A DNA stretch of 64,000 nucleotides from VYFG01 sp965204165 (GCA_965204165.1 OZ241969.1:248001-312000), one strand, 5' to 3'; positions 9,365 through 19,097 are shown, counted from the stretch's first letter. Numbers and translations are program-made. The notes: generated by a model from the sequence alone, not told the origin.

Positions 9365-9592
9365 GTGAAATTCCCGCCCCTGACCCGGGGCCGGATTCTC
9401 CGGCGCTACCAGCGGTTCCTGGCGGACGTGGAACTGCCCGGGGGCGAAGTGGTCACCGCCCATTGTCCGAACACGGGCTCGATGTCCGGCTGCTGGAAGC
9501 CGGGGGCGCCCGCGGAAATCTCCGCCAGCGACAATCCGAAGCGCAAGCTGAAATGGACCCTGGAGCGGGTGGAAATAAGTTATATTCAATAA
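9365..9592 (+). pseudogene. sfsA: sfsA truncated after about 70 codons by the left end of the accessory region
   Basis: From the GTG at 9365 the reading frame gives the N-terminal OB-fold of SfsA (LTRGRILRRYQRFLADVELP, then VVTAHCPNTGSMSGCW and SDNPKRKLKWTLERVE). It then leaves the family and stops at 9590-9592 after five unrelated residues. Full SfsA proteins are about 230-240 residues, so the nuclease-like C-terminal two thirds are missing. The sequence turns AT-rich at the same place. This looks like an integration or deletion junction near 9575. The rest of sfsA is not in the window. Confidence 0.85.
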
Positions 9593-10070
9593 AATAACAT
9601 AAATACAATAAGTTAAAAATTTGCCGTAAGCATTTCGGAAGCGAGAAAAGGCAAAGTTCCGAGTATCCGGGCGCATTATTGTCGTATGTGTTTCAGGGTA
9701 ATGGTTCGGTGCTTAGGTGATGGAAAACAGTGAAGTCGTGATAGAGCCAGTATAAACATCACCACAAACAACTACTACTGCATGCCGGTAGCACCTGTCA
9801 CCAAGGGACCGAACTCGTACGTTTCAGGTGAAGCAGTGACGAAATCATTGCAAGAACCATTTTCGGTTATGTCGCTGTTGTAGAACGGATGCTCTAGTTG
9901 CTGATCTCACCTTTCCGAATCTCCATCATAGCGGAGTGATTAAGCACATATGATCAATTGAAATAAATCTGTATTGTGTTGCGTTATACAATACATTATT
10001 ATCTTACGGATTTTCCATAATCCTCACAGTTCAATGTTCGGATGAGGATTTGTATACAACAACAGACGCG
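9593..10070. other. AT-rich intergenic stretch at the left edge of the accessory region
   Basis: About 480 bp of clearly lower GC than the preceding 9.5 kb. No coding frame of convincing composition is present on either strand. It contains the 8-bp inverted repeat described separately. Otherwise I see only scattered promoter-like AT tracts. Confidence 0.6.
9970..9995. promoter_or_regulatory. Probable autoregulatory operator of the HigA-like HTH gene
   Basis: Perfect 8-bp arms TGTATTGT (9970-9977) and ACAATACA (9988-9995) are separated by 10 bp, about 75 bp before the HTH gene. A TATACA -10 candidate (9985-9990) overlaps the right arm, so protein bound here would block transcription. HigA-type antitoxins typically bind such palindromes. 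Confidence 0.5.
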
Positions 10071-13000
10071 ATGACAATGCAATCAAAAAAGCCTCCGATC
10101 CATCCCGGCGTCTACATCAAGCAATCGATTATCCCGAAGAAACTCTCGGTGAAGAAAGCCGCGGAGATGCTTGGCATCGGCCGGCCCGCGCTCTCGAATC
10201 TCCTGAACGGAAATGCCGCACTCTCACCAGACATGGCGATGCGGGTCGAGAAGGCGTTTCACGTCGATGCCTCGACACTCCTGGAAATACAGACGAGGTA
10301 CGATGAGTCCGAGGCGCGTATCCGCGAGGACGATATTGCCGTCCGTGCCTATGTGCCTAAATTCCTTGAAATTACCGCCCACGAGATCGATTCCTGGGCG
10401 GATGCTGATAAAGCTCGAAGAGAACTTCCGGCGATTCTGCGAACGCTGGTGCATTCCACCGGGAACAATCTGACCAGGGTCGATTTTCCTGCTTTTGACA
10501 ATTCCCAGCGGAGGGGATGGGACGGACAAGTCACATCCGAATCGGCAACGCCGTGGATACCCCGAGGCCAATCAGGTTGGGAGTTCGGATGCAGCCAGAA
10601 TCCCAAGTCCAAGGCCGATTCAGACTACAGAAACCGAACAGACAGAGTTTCCAAGATTGAACGAAATGCGATGACATTTGTGTTTGTGACTCCCAGGAAT
10701 TGGGTCGGAAAGGACGACTGGGCCAAGGACAAGTGTGCGCGTTGCGAATGGAAGGATGTGCGCGCTTTCGATGCCAGCGACCTGGAACAATGGCTGGAGC
10801 AGTCGATTCCGGCACAGACCCGTATACGCGAGTTTCTGGGCGGGGCAGGCCAGGAAGTCAAAACTCTTGACCATATTTGGCTTGAATGGGCCGGTGTCAC
10901 TCAGCCTGAATTACCGAAGGAGTTATTCCAGCCGGCTGCCGAAAGATATCAGGAACAGATCCATGATTGGTTGAAGGAACCTCCAGTCAGGCCTTTCGTC
11001 GTCGCAGCTGACTCCTCAATAGAGGCCCTGGCTTTCCTGAGTTGCTCGCTGGAACAACTTGCAGAGACGTGCTCCGGCTGCTATGAGCGGGCAATCGTAA
11101 TTCGTTCCCTTGAGGTATTCAGGACCATCTCCAGAATATCATCGAACTATATTGCGATAGTGGCCTCCTCTGAAGTTGAGCAGGCACTCGCCGGACTCCA
11201 CAAGAAGACCCACACGATCATAGTGCGCGGACGCAATACGCTGAGAGATGATCCGGATATCGCGCTCGACCCGCTGGGCCATGAACCGTTCAGCAAGGCT
11301 TTACGCGAAACCGGGCTTGACGACACTCGAATCAGCCAACTCGCAAGGGAATCCGCACGCTCACCGACCATCCTCCGGCGCCGACTTGCGGAGGTCGAGG
11401 CCGTGAAAATCCCTCCCTGGGCCAAGGACAGCAATGTCGCACGGAAGTTGATCCCGCTCATGTTTGCCGGTGCGTGGGATGCCGGCATCGAAGCGGACAA
11501 GGAGATATTGAGTTGCCTGACCGACAGGCACAGCAAAGATGTCGAGCGAATCTACAAAGACATCGAGCGAACGATCGCTGAACTCCTGGGAAGGGACGAA
11601 CCGCCTATCTGGTCGATCAGTAATCACAGGGGAGTGGTTTCCAAGATCGATGTGCTTTTTGCTGTACACGGTGCCCTCACCAGGGATGACCTGAAAAACT
11701 TCCTGTTTGCCGCTGAAGTAGTTCTATCAGAACAAGATCCGGCGCTGGAACTGCCAGAGGACAGACGGTGGGCGGCCACTCTCTACGAAAAGAGCCGGGA
11801 CCATTCATCCGCCCTTCGTCAGGGTCTCTGCGATACGCTTGTGCTATTGGCAGTGCACGGAAATGCCCTTGTTTCCAAGCGCCTCGGGATAGACCTTGAG
11901 CGCGCTGTTGGTGGCGTTGTCCGCAGCTTGCTGCCCCCCTCTCCCGGGTCGACATGGCTCTCCCAGAAGGAAGACCTGCCGCAATACGCTGAGGCCGCGC
12001 CGGTTCCGTTTCTTGACATCGTCGAAGCTGATCTCAACAGCGAAAATCCTCAACTTGCTGTGCTGTTCGTGCCGGCAGGCGTCGGGCCTTTCGGAGGATG
12101 CCCGCGTACAGGCATGTTGTGGGCCCTTGAATTGCTGGCCTGGAAGCCGGAACGACTGTTCCGCATCACATCGATTCTGGCGAAACTATGTGAGTGGAGA
12201 GTCGATGACAACTGGGCGAACAAGCCAATGAATACGCTTCAATCGATTTTTCGATGCGGGATGCCTCAAACGGGCGCTTCGCTTGAAAAGCGCAACCAGG
12301 CCCTCGAGAAACTTACGAGGAAGTTTCCGGATGTCGGTTGGCAGGTTTGCATGGGTCAGTTTAATTCAGGTTTCTTCCTCGGAATTAACAGTCATAAGCC
12401 ACGTTGGCGCACCGATGCTTTTGATGCGGGCAAGGTCACCACCGATGCCGAAGCGTGGGAAGGTCGATGCAAAGCGGTAGAACTTGCACTAGACTGGCCA
12501 GGACATGATGAGCACACGCTTGGCGATCTGATCGAGTGCGTCGGGGTGCTGAATCCTGATCAGCGCAGCCGGGTATGGGAGCTGATATCCGCCTGGAATG
12601 ATACCGGACCCAACGATGGTCAAAAGGCAGAATTGCGTGAGCGGATACGGAACTGGGTTCTGACCCGGCGTGGTTGGCACGAAGGTTTAGATGCCGACGA
12701 CAGATCTTGTGCCAGAAAGGCTTATGAGTTGCTGGCGCCCCGAAACCCAGTTGCTCGACATCAATGGCTCTTCGCGAATCAATGGGTGGAAGAAACGGCT
12801 GACGAATTGGAGGACGAGGAGCTCGATATCCAGAAAAGGGAGGAACGCATTACGCGCCAGCGACTCGATGCCTTGCAAGAAGTGTGGGCGGAATCGGGAC
12901 TGGGTGGAACCAAGGAACTTTGCCGGTCCGGCGATGCATTCAGTATTGGTTTGCATATCGGCGAAATCCACGCCGGGGTTGAACAGAGGGTGAAGTTTGT

Positions 13001-14174
13001 CCAGGAGATGTTGGCTGAGGAATCAACCGACCTGCAGGGAAAGTGTGAGGGGTGCGTCTCCGGCTTTCTGATCCGGCTCGATTCGTCCGACCGGGACACT
13101 GTTCTCCAAAGGTTGCTCACGTACCCCGGATTTGATGAAGGTGGGATTGTTCGCCTTCTTGGATGTGCACCCTTCGACGCCGGCACCTGGCAACATGTCG
13201 ACCAGCTTGCCACGCCCCTTAAACAGAGATACTGGGAGACGGTGAATCCCCGCTGGGATCCCCAAGATGCGTCTGCAATAGCCACGGTCGTTGACGAGTT
13301 CCTCAAAGTAAATCGGCCGCACGCTGCGTTCCATGTCGTCCGTATGGATTGGGGACTTCTCGATTCCCCCCGGCTCATGCATCTGCTAATGGAGGTTGCG
13401 ACCAATGAATCAGAGCCTTCCGACCAGTACAGAATTGACCACCATCATGTCTCCAAGGCACTCGATTCGCTTGAACAGCGTGGGGATACCTCACGCGACG
13501 ACCTTGCCCGGCTTGAGTTTTGCTTTATCCGGATTCTCAACAATACCAAACACGGAATACCAAATCTCGAAGCGCAGCTCTCGGAGTCGCCCGTACTGTT
13601 CATGCAGGCGCTGGCGCTCGTTTTCAAGCGCAAGGATGGGGGCGAGGATCCGGTCGAATGGCAGTTGCCGAGTGCTGACAACCGGAAGCTAGTTGCGGAA
13701 GCCGCATATTCACTCCTCACCAATGCCAGTCGGATTCCTGGAACCCAGTCCGATGCCAGCATCAATCCTGGAGAACTGAAGGGATGGTTAGAGCAAGTAC
13801 GGACTCTTGCTGTGGAATACGGACGTGTCGATATCGGCGACCAAATGGTCGGCCAATTGCTTTCTCACTGTCCTTCCGGTGAAGACGGAATTTGGCCATG
13901 CGAACCCGTGAGAGAGGTAATAGACGATATCGGATCGCAGGAAATTGCGAATGGCATGAGCATCGGTATCCAAAACGCCCAGGGGCCGTTCTGGCGTGGC
14001 GAAGATGAACCGCAGGAACGTGTATTGGCAGAAAAATATCGAAACTGGTCCCGGGAATTGGCCATCGAATTTCCATTTACCGCAAATATGCTTGAGCAGA
14101 TAGCGGCCAGCTACGACGATCAAGCAACATGGTGGGAGAGCCGGGAAGGTGTTCGCCAACGACTGGAATACTGA
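10071..14174 (+). CDS. Giant HigA-like HTH protein with possible PD-(D/E)XK nuclease domain; candidate defence protein
   Basis: I place the start at the ATG at 10071 (MTMQSKKPPIHPGVYIKQ); ATG 10077 and TTG 10050 are also in frame. Residues about 10-70 form a HigA-type XRE domain (KKAAEMLGIGRPALSNLLNG). A segment at about residues 125-260 has G-W-D (Asp151), then GWEFG with Glu171 and Lys179/Lys181 in NPKSK, resembling the D...E-x-x...K order of Mrr-like nucleases. After it VVAADSSIEALAFLSCSLEQ stands where STAND-type proteins have an NTPase, but no Walker A lysine is visible. The remaining 1000 residues look helical and repeat-like. No partner toxin is present. The protein is 1367 residues and I do not recognise a named family. 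The TOTE-type helicase follows 290 bp downstream on the same strand. Confidence 0.75.
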   Translation: MTMQSKKPPIHPGVYIKQSIIPKKLSVKKAAEMLGIGRPALSNLLNGNAALSPDMAMRVEKAFHVDASTLLEIQTRYDESEARIREDDIAVRAYVPKFLEITAHEIDSWADADKARRELPAILRTLVHSTGNNLTRVDFPAFDNSQRRGWDGQVTSESATPWIPRGQSGWEFGCSQNPKSKADSDYRNRTDRVSKIERNAMTFVFVTPRNWVGKDDWAKDKCARCEWKDVRAFDASDLEQWLEQSIPAQTRIREFLGGAGQEVKTLDHIWLEWAGVTQPELPKELFQPAAERYQEQIHDWLKEPPVRPFVVAADSSIEALAFLSCSLEQLAETCSGCYERAIVIRSLEVFRTISRISSNYIAIVASSEVEQALAGLHKKTHTIIVRGRNTLRDDPDIALDPLGHEPFSKALRETGLDDTRISQLARESARSPTILRRRLAEVEAVKIPPWAKDSNVARKLIPLMFAGAWDAGIEADKEILSCLTDRHSKDVERIYKDIERTIAELLGRDEPPIWSISNHRGVVSKIDVLFAVHGALTRDDLKNFLFAAEVVLSEQDPALELPEDRRWAATLYEKSRDHSSALRQGLCDTLVLLAVHGNALVSKRLGIDLERAVGGVVRSLLPPSPGSTWLSQKEDLPQYAEAAPVPFLDIVEADLNSENPQLAVLFVPAGVGPFGGCPRTGMLWALELLAWKPERLFRITSILAKLCEWRVDDNWANKPMNTLQSIFRCGMPQTGASLEKRNQALEKLTRKFPDVGWQVCMGQFNSGFFLGINSHKPRWRTDAFDAGKVTTDAEAWEGRCKAVELALDWPGHDEHTLGDLIECVGVLNPDQRSRVWELISAWNDTGPNDGQKAELRERIRNWVLTRRGWHEGLDADDRSCARKAYELLAPRNPVARHQWLFANQWVEETADELEDEELDIQKREERITRQRLDALQEVWAESGLGGTKELCRSGDAFSIGLHIGEIHAGVEQRVKFVQEMLAEESTDLQGKCEGCVSGFLIRLDSSDRDTVLQRLLTYPGFDEGGIVRLLGCAPFDAGTWQHVDQLATPLKQRYWETVNPRWDPQDASAIATVVDEFLKVNRPHAAFHVVRMDWGLLDSPRLMHLLMEVATNESEPSDQYRIDHHHVSKALDSLEQRGDTSRDDLARLEFCFIRILNNTKHGIPNLEAQLSESPVLFMQALALVFKRKDGGEDPVEWQLPSADNRKLVAEAAYSLLTNASRIPGTQSDASINPGELKGWLEQVRTLAVEYGRVDIGDQMVGQLLSHCPSGEDGIWPCEPVREVIDDIGSQEIANGMSIGIQNAQGPFWRGEDEPQERVLAEKYRNWSRELAIEFPFTANMLEQIAASYDDQATWWESREGVRQRLEY

Positions 14175-14463
14175 TATGCCGCATTGGCAAACATTCGGAA
14201 CCAAATTCCTGGTTATTGTCAGTCCTTCTCTGAAATTGATTCTGTGCCTTTTCAGTTAACTTGTGAAAGATTTAGTGGGTCCATCAAGGTTGGCAAGTGG
14301 ATTATCGAGCTGCCCTGCGATAGGGAGTGAAACCAATCGCATAGGGTCCGATAGTCTTCTGTCCTCTTATAACAATACCAACTCAGTTTGGTTGACCCGG
14401 TCTGGCCATGGCACCCTTCAGGCGGCCCATGGGTAATAATTTGTCGCGACCGCTCCTTACGGC

Positions 14464-16866
14464 ATGTGTCCAAAGGAAGAAATCGACCTGATCCGAAAGC
14501 GCCTCCGGCAGCTTGAAGCCGAGCAGTCCGGTTTGCGGTCACGTCTTGCCGAACTCGAGTCAAAGGACTTCCCTACAGGCGAAAAGGGAAAACCCGGGGC
14601 GCCGGTTACGCTCGAATCACTCGACGGCGAAAAGGTCGAATTGTTCCGATCCCTGTTTTCCGGCCGGGAGGATGTCTTCCCGAGGCGATGGGAGAATACC
14701 CGGAACGGCAGGAGCGGTTACGCGCCTGCATGTGAAAAGGAATGGGAACCGGGCACTTGCCGAAAACCGCAAATCAGATGCGGCGACTGCCCGAACCAGG
14801 CTTTCATTCCTGTCACCACCGAATCCATCGACAGCCATCTGCGTGGACGCCATACAATGGGCATCTACCCCCTGCTGTCCGACGATACCTGCCGCTTCCT
14901 TGCCGTGGATTTCGACAAGGAGACATGGCAGGACGATGCGGGCGCTTTCCTTGAAGTCTGCCGGGATAAGCAGGTTCCGGCGGCGCTTGAACGTTCCCGT
15001 TCCGGAAACGGAGGGCATGTCTGGATCTTCTTCTCCGAGCCGGTCCCGGCCGCCCTTGCCCGCAGGCTTGGAAGCAACCTGCTGACCGGGGCCATGGAAT
15101 CCAATCCGGACATGGGCTTCGGATCCTACGACCGTCTGTTCCCCAGCCAGGACGTGATGCCATCCGGGGGTTTCGGAAACCTGATCGCCCTGCCTTTGCA
15201 GCATGGTCCCCGAAAAAAAGACAACAGCGTGTTCCTTGACGGGAATTTCGAACCCCACAAGGACCAGTGGTTATTTCTTTCATCAATAGGCCGCCTCTCC
15301 TTGGCGGACACAACACGGATTGTCCAGGAAGCGGAACGGCAGGGCCGTGTGATTGGCCTGCGCCTGCCGATGGATGACGAGGACGAGACGCCCTGGACAG
15401 CGCCGCCGTCCCGCAGCCGACCGCTTCCGGAAATCAGTGGATCCCTTCCGGAAAGAATCGAGGCGATATCGGGCGACCAGATCTACATCCCGCGTGCCGG
15501 CCTGCCGCCCGGCCTGGTAAACAGGATCATTCGCCTGGCGGCATTCCAGAATCCGTCCTTCTACAGGGCACAGGCGATGAGACGTTCCGTATCCGGCATT
15601 CCGCGTATCATCTCCTGCGCCGAACTGCTGTCCCATCACATCGCCTTGCCGCGTGGTTGCCAGGATGCCATGGAGCAGATGTTCGAACAGGTAGGCATAC
15701 ACTTGCACTTGCGGGATGAACGCAATCAAGGTCGCTCGGTGGAGGCGGTCTTCCAGGGCGAGTTGACCGCGGACCAGAAGGCGGCGGCCAATGCCCTTCT
15801 CGTCCACGAAACCGGAGTGCTTTCGGCAGCGACCGGGTTCGGCAAGACGGTGGTTGCCGCGTCCGTCATCGCAGCCCGCAGTACCAATACACTTGTGCTT
15901 GTGCACCGCCGTCAGCTCCTGGATCAGTGGATTTCCAGGCTGGAGTCTTTCCTCGGACTTCCTTCGTCCTCAGTCGGACGGATCGGGGGCGGCAGAAGAA
16001 AGCCTTCCGGCATTGTCGATGTCGGCATGATCCAGAGCCTTGTTCACAAGGGTGTGGTCGACGACATTGTTGCCGATTACGGCCATGTCGTTGTGGACGA
16101 ATGCCATCATATTTCCGCCGTCAGCTTCGAGGCGGTCGCGCGCAGGTCAAAGGCCAGATACGTCCTTGGTCTTTCCGCCACCGTCACCCGCAAGGACGGG
16201 CACCATCCGATCGTCTTCATGCAGTGCGGCCCGGTGCGGTTTCGGGCCGAGGCAAGATCCCAGGCCCGCCGGCGCCCGTTCACGCACCGGGCGATCCTGC
16301 GGAAGACTTCGTTCAGGATACAGATGGAGTCCGACAACGACCCTCCGCAAATACAGCGGATTTACGCCGAACTGGCGGCAGACAGGGAGCGTAACGACCA
16401 GATCTTCGATGACGTGATGTCTGCCCTGGAATCGGGGCGGTCGCCGATTGTCCTTACCGAGCGAAAGAGTCACGCAAGACAGTTCGCCGAAAGGCTCGGC
16501 CCCTTTACCCGCAATGTACTGCTGCTCACCGGTGGAATGGGCGTGCGTCAGGGCCGCGAGATCATGGAGCGTATCGCTTCAATCCCCGGGACCGAGGAAC
16601 GGGTTCTGGTCGCGACCGGCCGCTATATCGGCGAGGGATTCGACGATGCCCGCCTGGACACGCTCTTTCTTGCAATGCCGATATCCTGGAAGGGGACGCT
16701 GGCGCAGTATGTGGGCCGCCTGCATCGGCTGCATCCGGAAAAGCGTGAAGTGCTGGTCTACGACTATGTCGATGATGCCGTCCCCCTGCTTCGGCGCATG
16801 AGCGAAAAGCGTGTCCTTGGTTACCGGAGCCTCGGGTATTCGGTCGAGCCTTTGAATAGTGTTTGA
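14464..16866 (+). CDS. TOTE-type primase-helicase (AEP primase domain fused to superfamily 2 helicase)
   Basis: The 800-residue protein starts with a coiled coil (residues 5-35), then a Cys cluster (Cys90, Cys99, Cys106, Cys109). An archaeo-eukaryotic primase core follows, with the D-x-D of FLAVDFDKETW (Asp149, Asp151) and the His of SGNGGHVWIFF (His185). From residue about 430 there is an SF2 helicase. Walker A is ATGFGKT (456-462), DECHH is 545-549, SAT is in GLSATVTR, and motif VI lies in the YVGRLHRLHPEK segment. Pfam describes this primase as belonging to TOTE conflict systems, which are thought to counter invading nucleic acid. The C-terminal 387 residues are duplicated, inverted, at 62825-64000, with 20 differences by my count. 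Confidence 0.85.
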   Translation: MCPKEEIDLIRKRLRQLEAEQSGLRSRLAELESKDFPTGEKGKPGAPVTLESLDGEKVELFRSLFSGREDVFPRRWENTRNGRSGYAPACEKEWEPGTCRKPQIRCGDCPNQAFIPVTTESIDSHLRGRHTMGIYPLLSDDTCRFLAVDFDKETWQDDAGAFLEVCRDKQVPAALERSRSGNGGHVWIFFSEPVPAALARRLGSNLLTGAMESNPDMGFGSYDRLFPSQDVMPSGGFGNLIALPLQHGPRKKDNSVFLDGNFEPHKDQWLFLSSIGRLSLADTTRIVQEAERQGRVIGLRLPMDDEDETPWTAPPSRSRPLPEISGSLPERIEAISGDQIYIPRAGLPPGLVNRIIRLAAFQNPSFYRAQAMRRSVSGIPRIISCAELLSHHIALPRGCQDAMEQMFEQVGIHLHLRDERNQGRSVEAVFQGELTADQKAAANALLVHETGVLSAATGFGKTVVAASVIAARSTNTLVLVHRRQLLDQWISRLESFLGLPSSSVGRIGGGRRKPSGIVDVGMIQSLVHKGVVDDIVADYGHVVVDECHHISAVSFEAVARRSKARYVLGLSATVTRKDGHHPIVFMQCGPVRFRAEARSQARRRPFTHRAILRKTSFRIQMESDNDPPQIQRIYAELAADRERNDQIFDDVMSALESGRSPIVLTERKSHARQFAERLGPFTRNVLLLTGGMGVRQGREIMERIASIPGTEERVLVATGRYIGEGFDDARLDTLFLAMPISWKGTLAQYVGRLHRLHPEKREVLVYDYVDDAVPLLRRMSEKRVLGYRSLGYSVEPLNSV

Positions 16867-17022
16867 TCCAACATGGCCCTGATCCGTTTCCAGGCGGGAC
16901 AAATTCAACTGAAAAATGCGAACAAAGCCATTAATGTAACCGCGGGCCAAATGGCGGCTTGCAAGATGATGTGATTCTCTATAGTAACTGTGTACCGTTC
17001 ACATCCTATGCCTGACATTGCT

Positions 17023-18744
17023 TCATTGTTGAAGTGTATTTAAATTGACGAGATCCGGCTCGTTTCCAGCAGGCATCAACGCTTCATGAAGCAGCGATTC
17101 GAGAAGGCTGGTGCGACTATTATCTGCAGCACTGAGATTGGCTTCGAGCTGATCGCATATAATCATCAGTTCATCGACCTTGGCAACGATGCGGCGTTGC
17201 TCAGGAAGAGATGGAAGAGGAAAAGGGGAGACGATGGCATCTTTAGTTCGCAACCGAGGCATCTTTGTCCCCTGTCCGAGCAGGGTAACATACTCCACGA
17301 AATCGGAACGTCTAAATGTCAGTGCACAGTACTGGGAACATAGAGGTATGTAAGGACGGATTGCGACGATTTCTGTCGTAGAGTAACCCCTTTCATCAGC
17401 TACGATGACCTTGTTCAGGTACGGGCGTAATTTTCCATATAATATATCACCAATCTGAAACTCGGACTTTGTACTTTTCGAAGTACGCTCCGAAGTTTTC
17501 ACTCGTGATATGAGACGTCCTGTGTCTTTTTCGACGTCTTCGAGTTCGAGGAGCCAAAGAGCCGGGTCGAGCATCCCAGGATCCCGTTTGATCCCTGCGT
17601 CATAGAGAAATACTGTACCAAGAGAAGCCCAGGCCCAACTCTTTGGCAGATCGAATGGAGGCTCAACAATTCCAAGTTTACTTGCGTCTTTTGTTGTAGC
17701 CGTCTCCGTAAATTGCATTCTCTTCTCAAATATCCGATCTAGCAAGTGCGAAGCGGGTTCATCGTTCGGATCCTGCTCCACCAGCTTCCCCCGCACGGCC
17801 AAGTCGAGGATAGTCTGGCGCAGTTGCTTGATCTGATCAGCACGGGCTGTCAGCGCGGGTAATGCGTTTGCAACAAAACGTGCACTGACTTGAAAAGTCT
17901 CATCTGTATCGGACGTGGTTAGGCGGGCATAACTGGATTTGGTCAGCCGATCCCGAGTTTGTTCGTGTTCATTTCGGATTTTCTCCAGTTGATCGCAGAG
18001 AGCCATCAATTCATCGACCTTCGCTACGATTCGATGCTGTTCTCCAAGGGGTGGAACGGCGACCGGCATCTGATCCATTTTGTGCTTCGGAAGTCCACCA
18101 CGTCCTGCTCCGGTTTGCTCATCGAAGATAAGCGCCTGAAAATAGGGTGACAACACAAGTTTGTGCAGATAGTCAGCCATTTCCGATATTGTCGGCCGGA
18201 TAATTGCAACGTGTTGACTGACATTGGCTTCAGTAAAGTCGTTGGGTATCCGACAGCACCGCCCCATAGAGCCACCCGTAATGTTTAGAAGCAGATCTCT
18301 TGCTTGAACAGCTGTGCCCGCCATACGAACGTGGATATCGGTCTCAATGTAGACTACTTCGCCGAGTCTTAGGCCATTGTTATAGACGTTCTGGGAGCGA
18401 AAAAAAGGCACTCCGACATGTGAGTACACGCTTTTACCGCCCCGAGGAGTACTCCCAGAGCCGGTTTTTATACAAAGTTCGCCAATCCGGCTCCACTGCC
18501 AATTTAAAGGGAGATGAAATGGAATTTCTTCCGCAGTAATTGGTGTAATTTGGTGTTTAATCCCAAGCTGCTCCTTGGTTGTCTCAATCCGTTTCAGCAA
18601 TTCCGACGCCGGTTCATCTGCCGGGTTATGCTCCATCAACTTTCCGCGCACGGCAAGATCCAATACGAATCGGCGCAATTGATTGACGGCGTCCGGTGCA
18701 TCAGCCACCTGGTCATAGATCACGAGTAGGCGTTCGGCGTTCAT
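17023..18744 (-). CDS. hsdS: Type I restriction-modification specificity subunit HsdS
   Basis: HsdS determines the DNA target of the type I enzyme. The 573-residue protein has two target-recognition domains. Each is followed by a conserved helical spacer with nearly the same phrase, EQHRIVAKVDELMALCDQLE in the first and EQRRIVAKVDELMIICDQLE in the second. Each TRD begins with an LP-x-x-W-x-W motif. The N-terminal MNAERLLVIYDQV, then RFVDLDLAVRGKLM-type spacer, fixes the start at 18744. The start overlaps the hepT stop in ATGA. The gene is the last of the operon. The first TRD has notably lower GC than hsdR and hsdM, as expected for exchanged specificity domains. Confidence 0.92.
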   Translation of the reverse strand: MNAERLLVIYDQVADAPDAVNQLRRFVLDLAVRGKLMEHNPADEPASELLKRIETTKEQLGIKHQITPITAEEIPFHLPLNWQWSRIGELCIKTGSGSTPRGGKSVYSHVGVPFFRSQNVYNNGLRLGEVVYIETDIHVRMAGTAVQARDLLLNITGGSMGRCCRIPNDFTEANVSQHVAIIRPTISEMADYLHKLVLSPYFQALIFDEQTGAGRGGLPKHKMDQMPVAVPPLGEQHRIVAKVDELMALCDQLEKIRNEHEQTRDRLTKSSYARLTTSDTDETFQVSARFVANALPALTARADQIKQLRQTILDLAVRGKLVEQDPNDEPASHLLDRIFEKRMQFTETATTKDASKLGIVEPPFDLPKSWAWASLGTVFLYDAGIKRDPGMLDPALWLLELEDVEKDTGRLISRVKTSERTSKSTKSEFQIGDILYGKLRPYLNKVIVADERGYSTTEIVAIRPYIPLCSQYCALTFRRSDFVEYVTLLGQGTKMPRLRTKDAIVSPFPLPSLPEQRRIVAKVDELMIICDQLEANLSAADNSRTSLLESLLHEALMPAGNEPDLVNLNTLQQ

Positions 18745-19097
18745 TCCTCCGGAGGTTTCATCTCGGCGAGCAGCGTTCGCACGACCCGGTGCAGCCCGGG
18801 GAGATCGTTCTCGGCATAGTCCCACACCCGGTCGGGTATCACAATTGCATAGCCATGGATCAGCAGGTTGCGGAAACTGATAACTTCTCGCAACGGTGGA
18901 ATTCGTTCGGCAACCTCGGGACTGGTCTGACGCAGTCGGTTCAGGGCCTCGCCAATGATCTCGAACTTGCGCTCGACCGCGGCTTGCGTCCGGATGTCGC
19001 CAGCATAGGTCTCGCGGGTCATGCCTTTGGTGAAGTGCACGATGTCCGTGGCCGCCCGGTCGACGTCCGCAAGCAGGATGCGAGGGTCAGGACGCAT
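18741..19097 (-). CDS. hepT: HepT-family (DUF86) toxin
   Basis: The 118-residue protein (start ATG at 19097) is an all-helical DUF86/HepT protein. The catalytic R-x4-H-x-Y motif is present as RNLLIHGY, following EVISF. HepT is a predicted or proven RNase that its MntA partner inactivates by polyadenylylating the tyrosine of this motif. The start overlaps mntA by 11 bp and the stop overlaps hsdS by 4 bp, so it lies in the restriction operon between hsdM and hsdS. Confidence 0.9.
   Translation of the reverse strand: MRPDPRILLADVDRAATDIVHFTKGMTRETYAGDIRTQAAVERKFEIIGEALNRLRQTSPEVAERIPPLREVISFRNLLIHGYAIVIPDRVWDYAENDLPGLHRVVRTLLAEMKPPEE

Noticed and set aside
10071..14174. A HigB toxin gene upstream of the HigA-like HTH
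   Set aside because: The 480 bp between sfsA and the HTH gene contain no HigB-like frame; the HTH is fused to a large protein instead.
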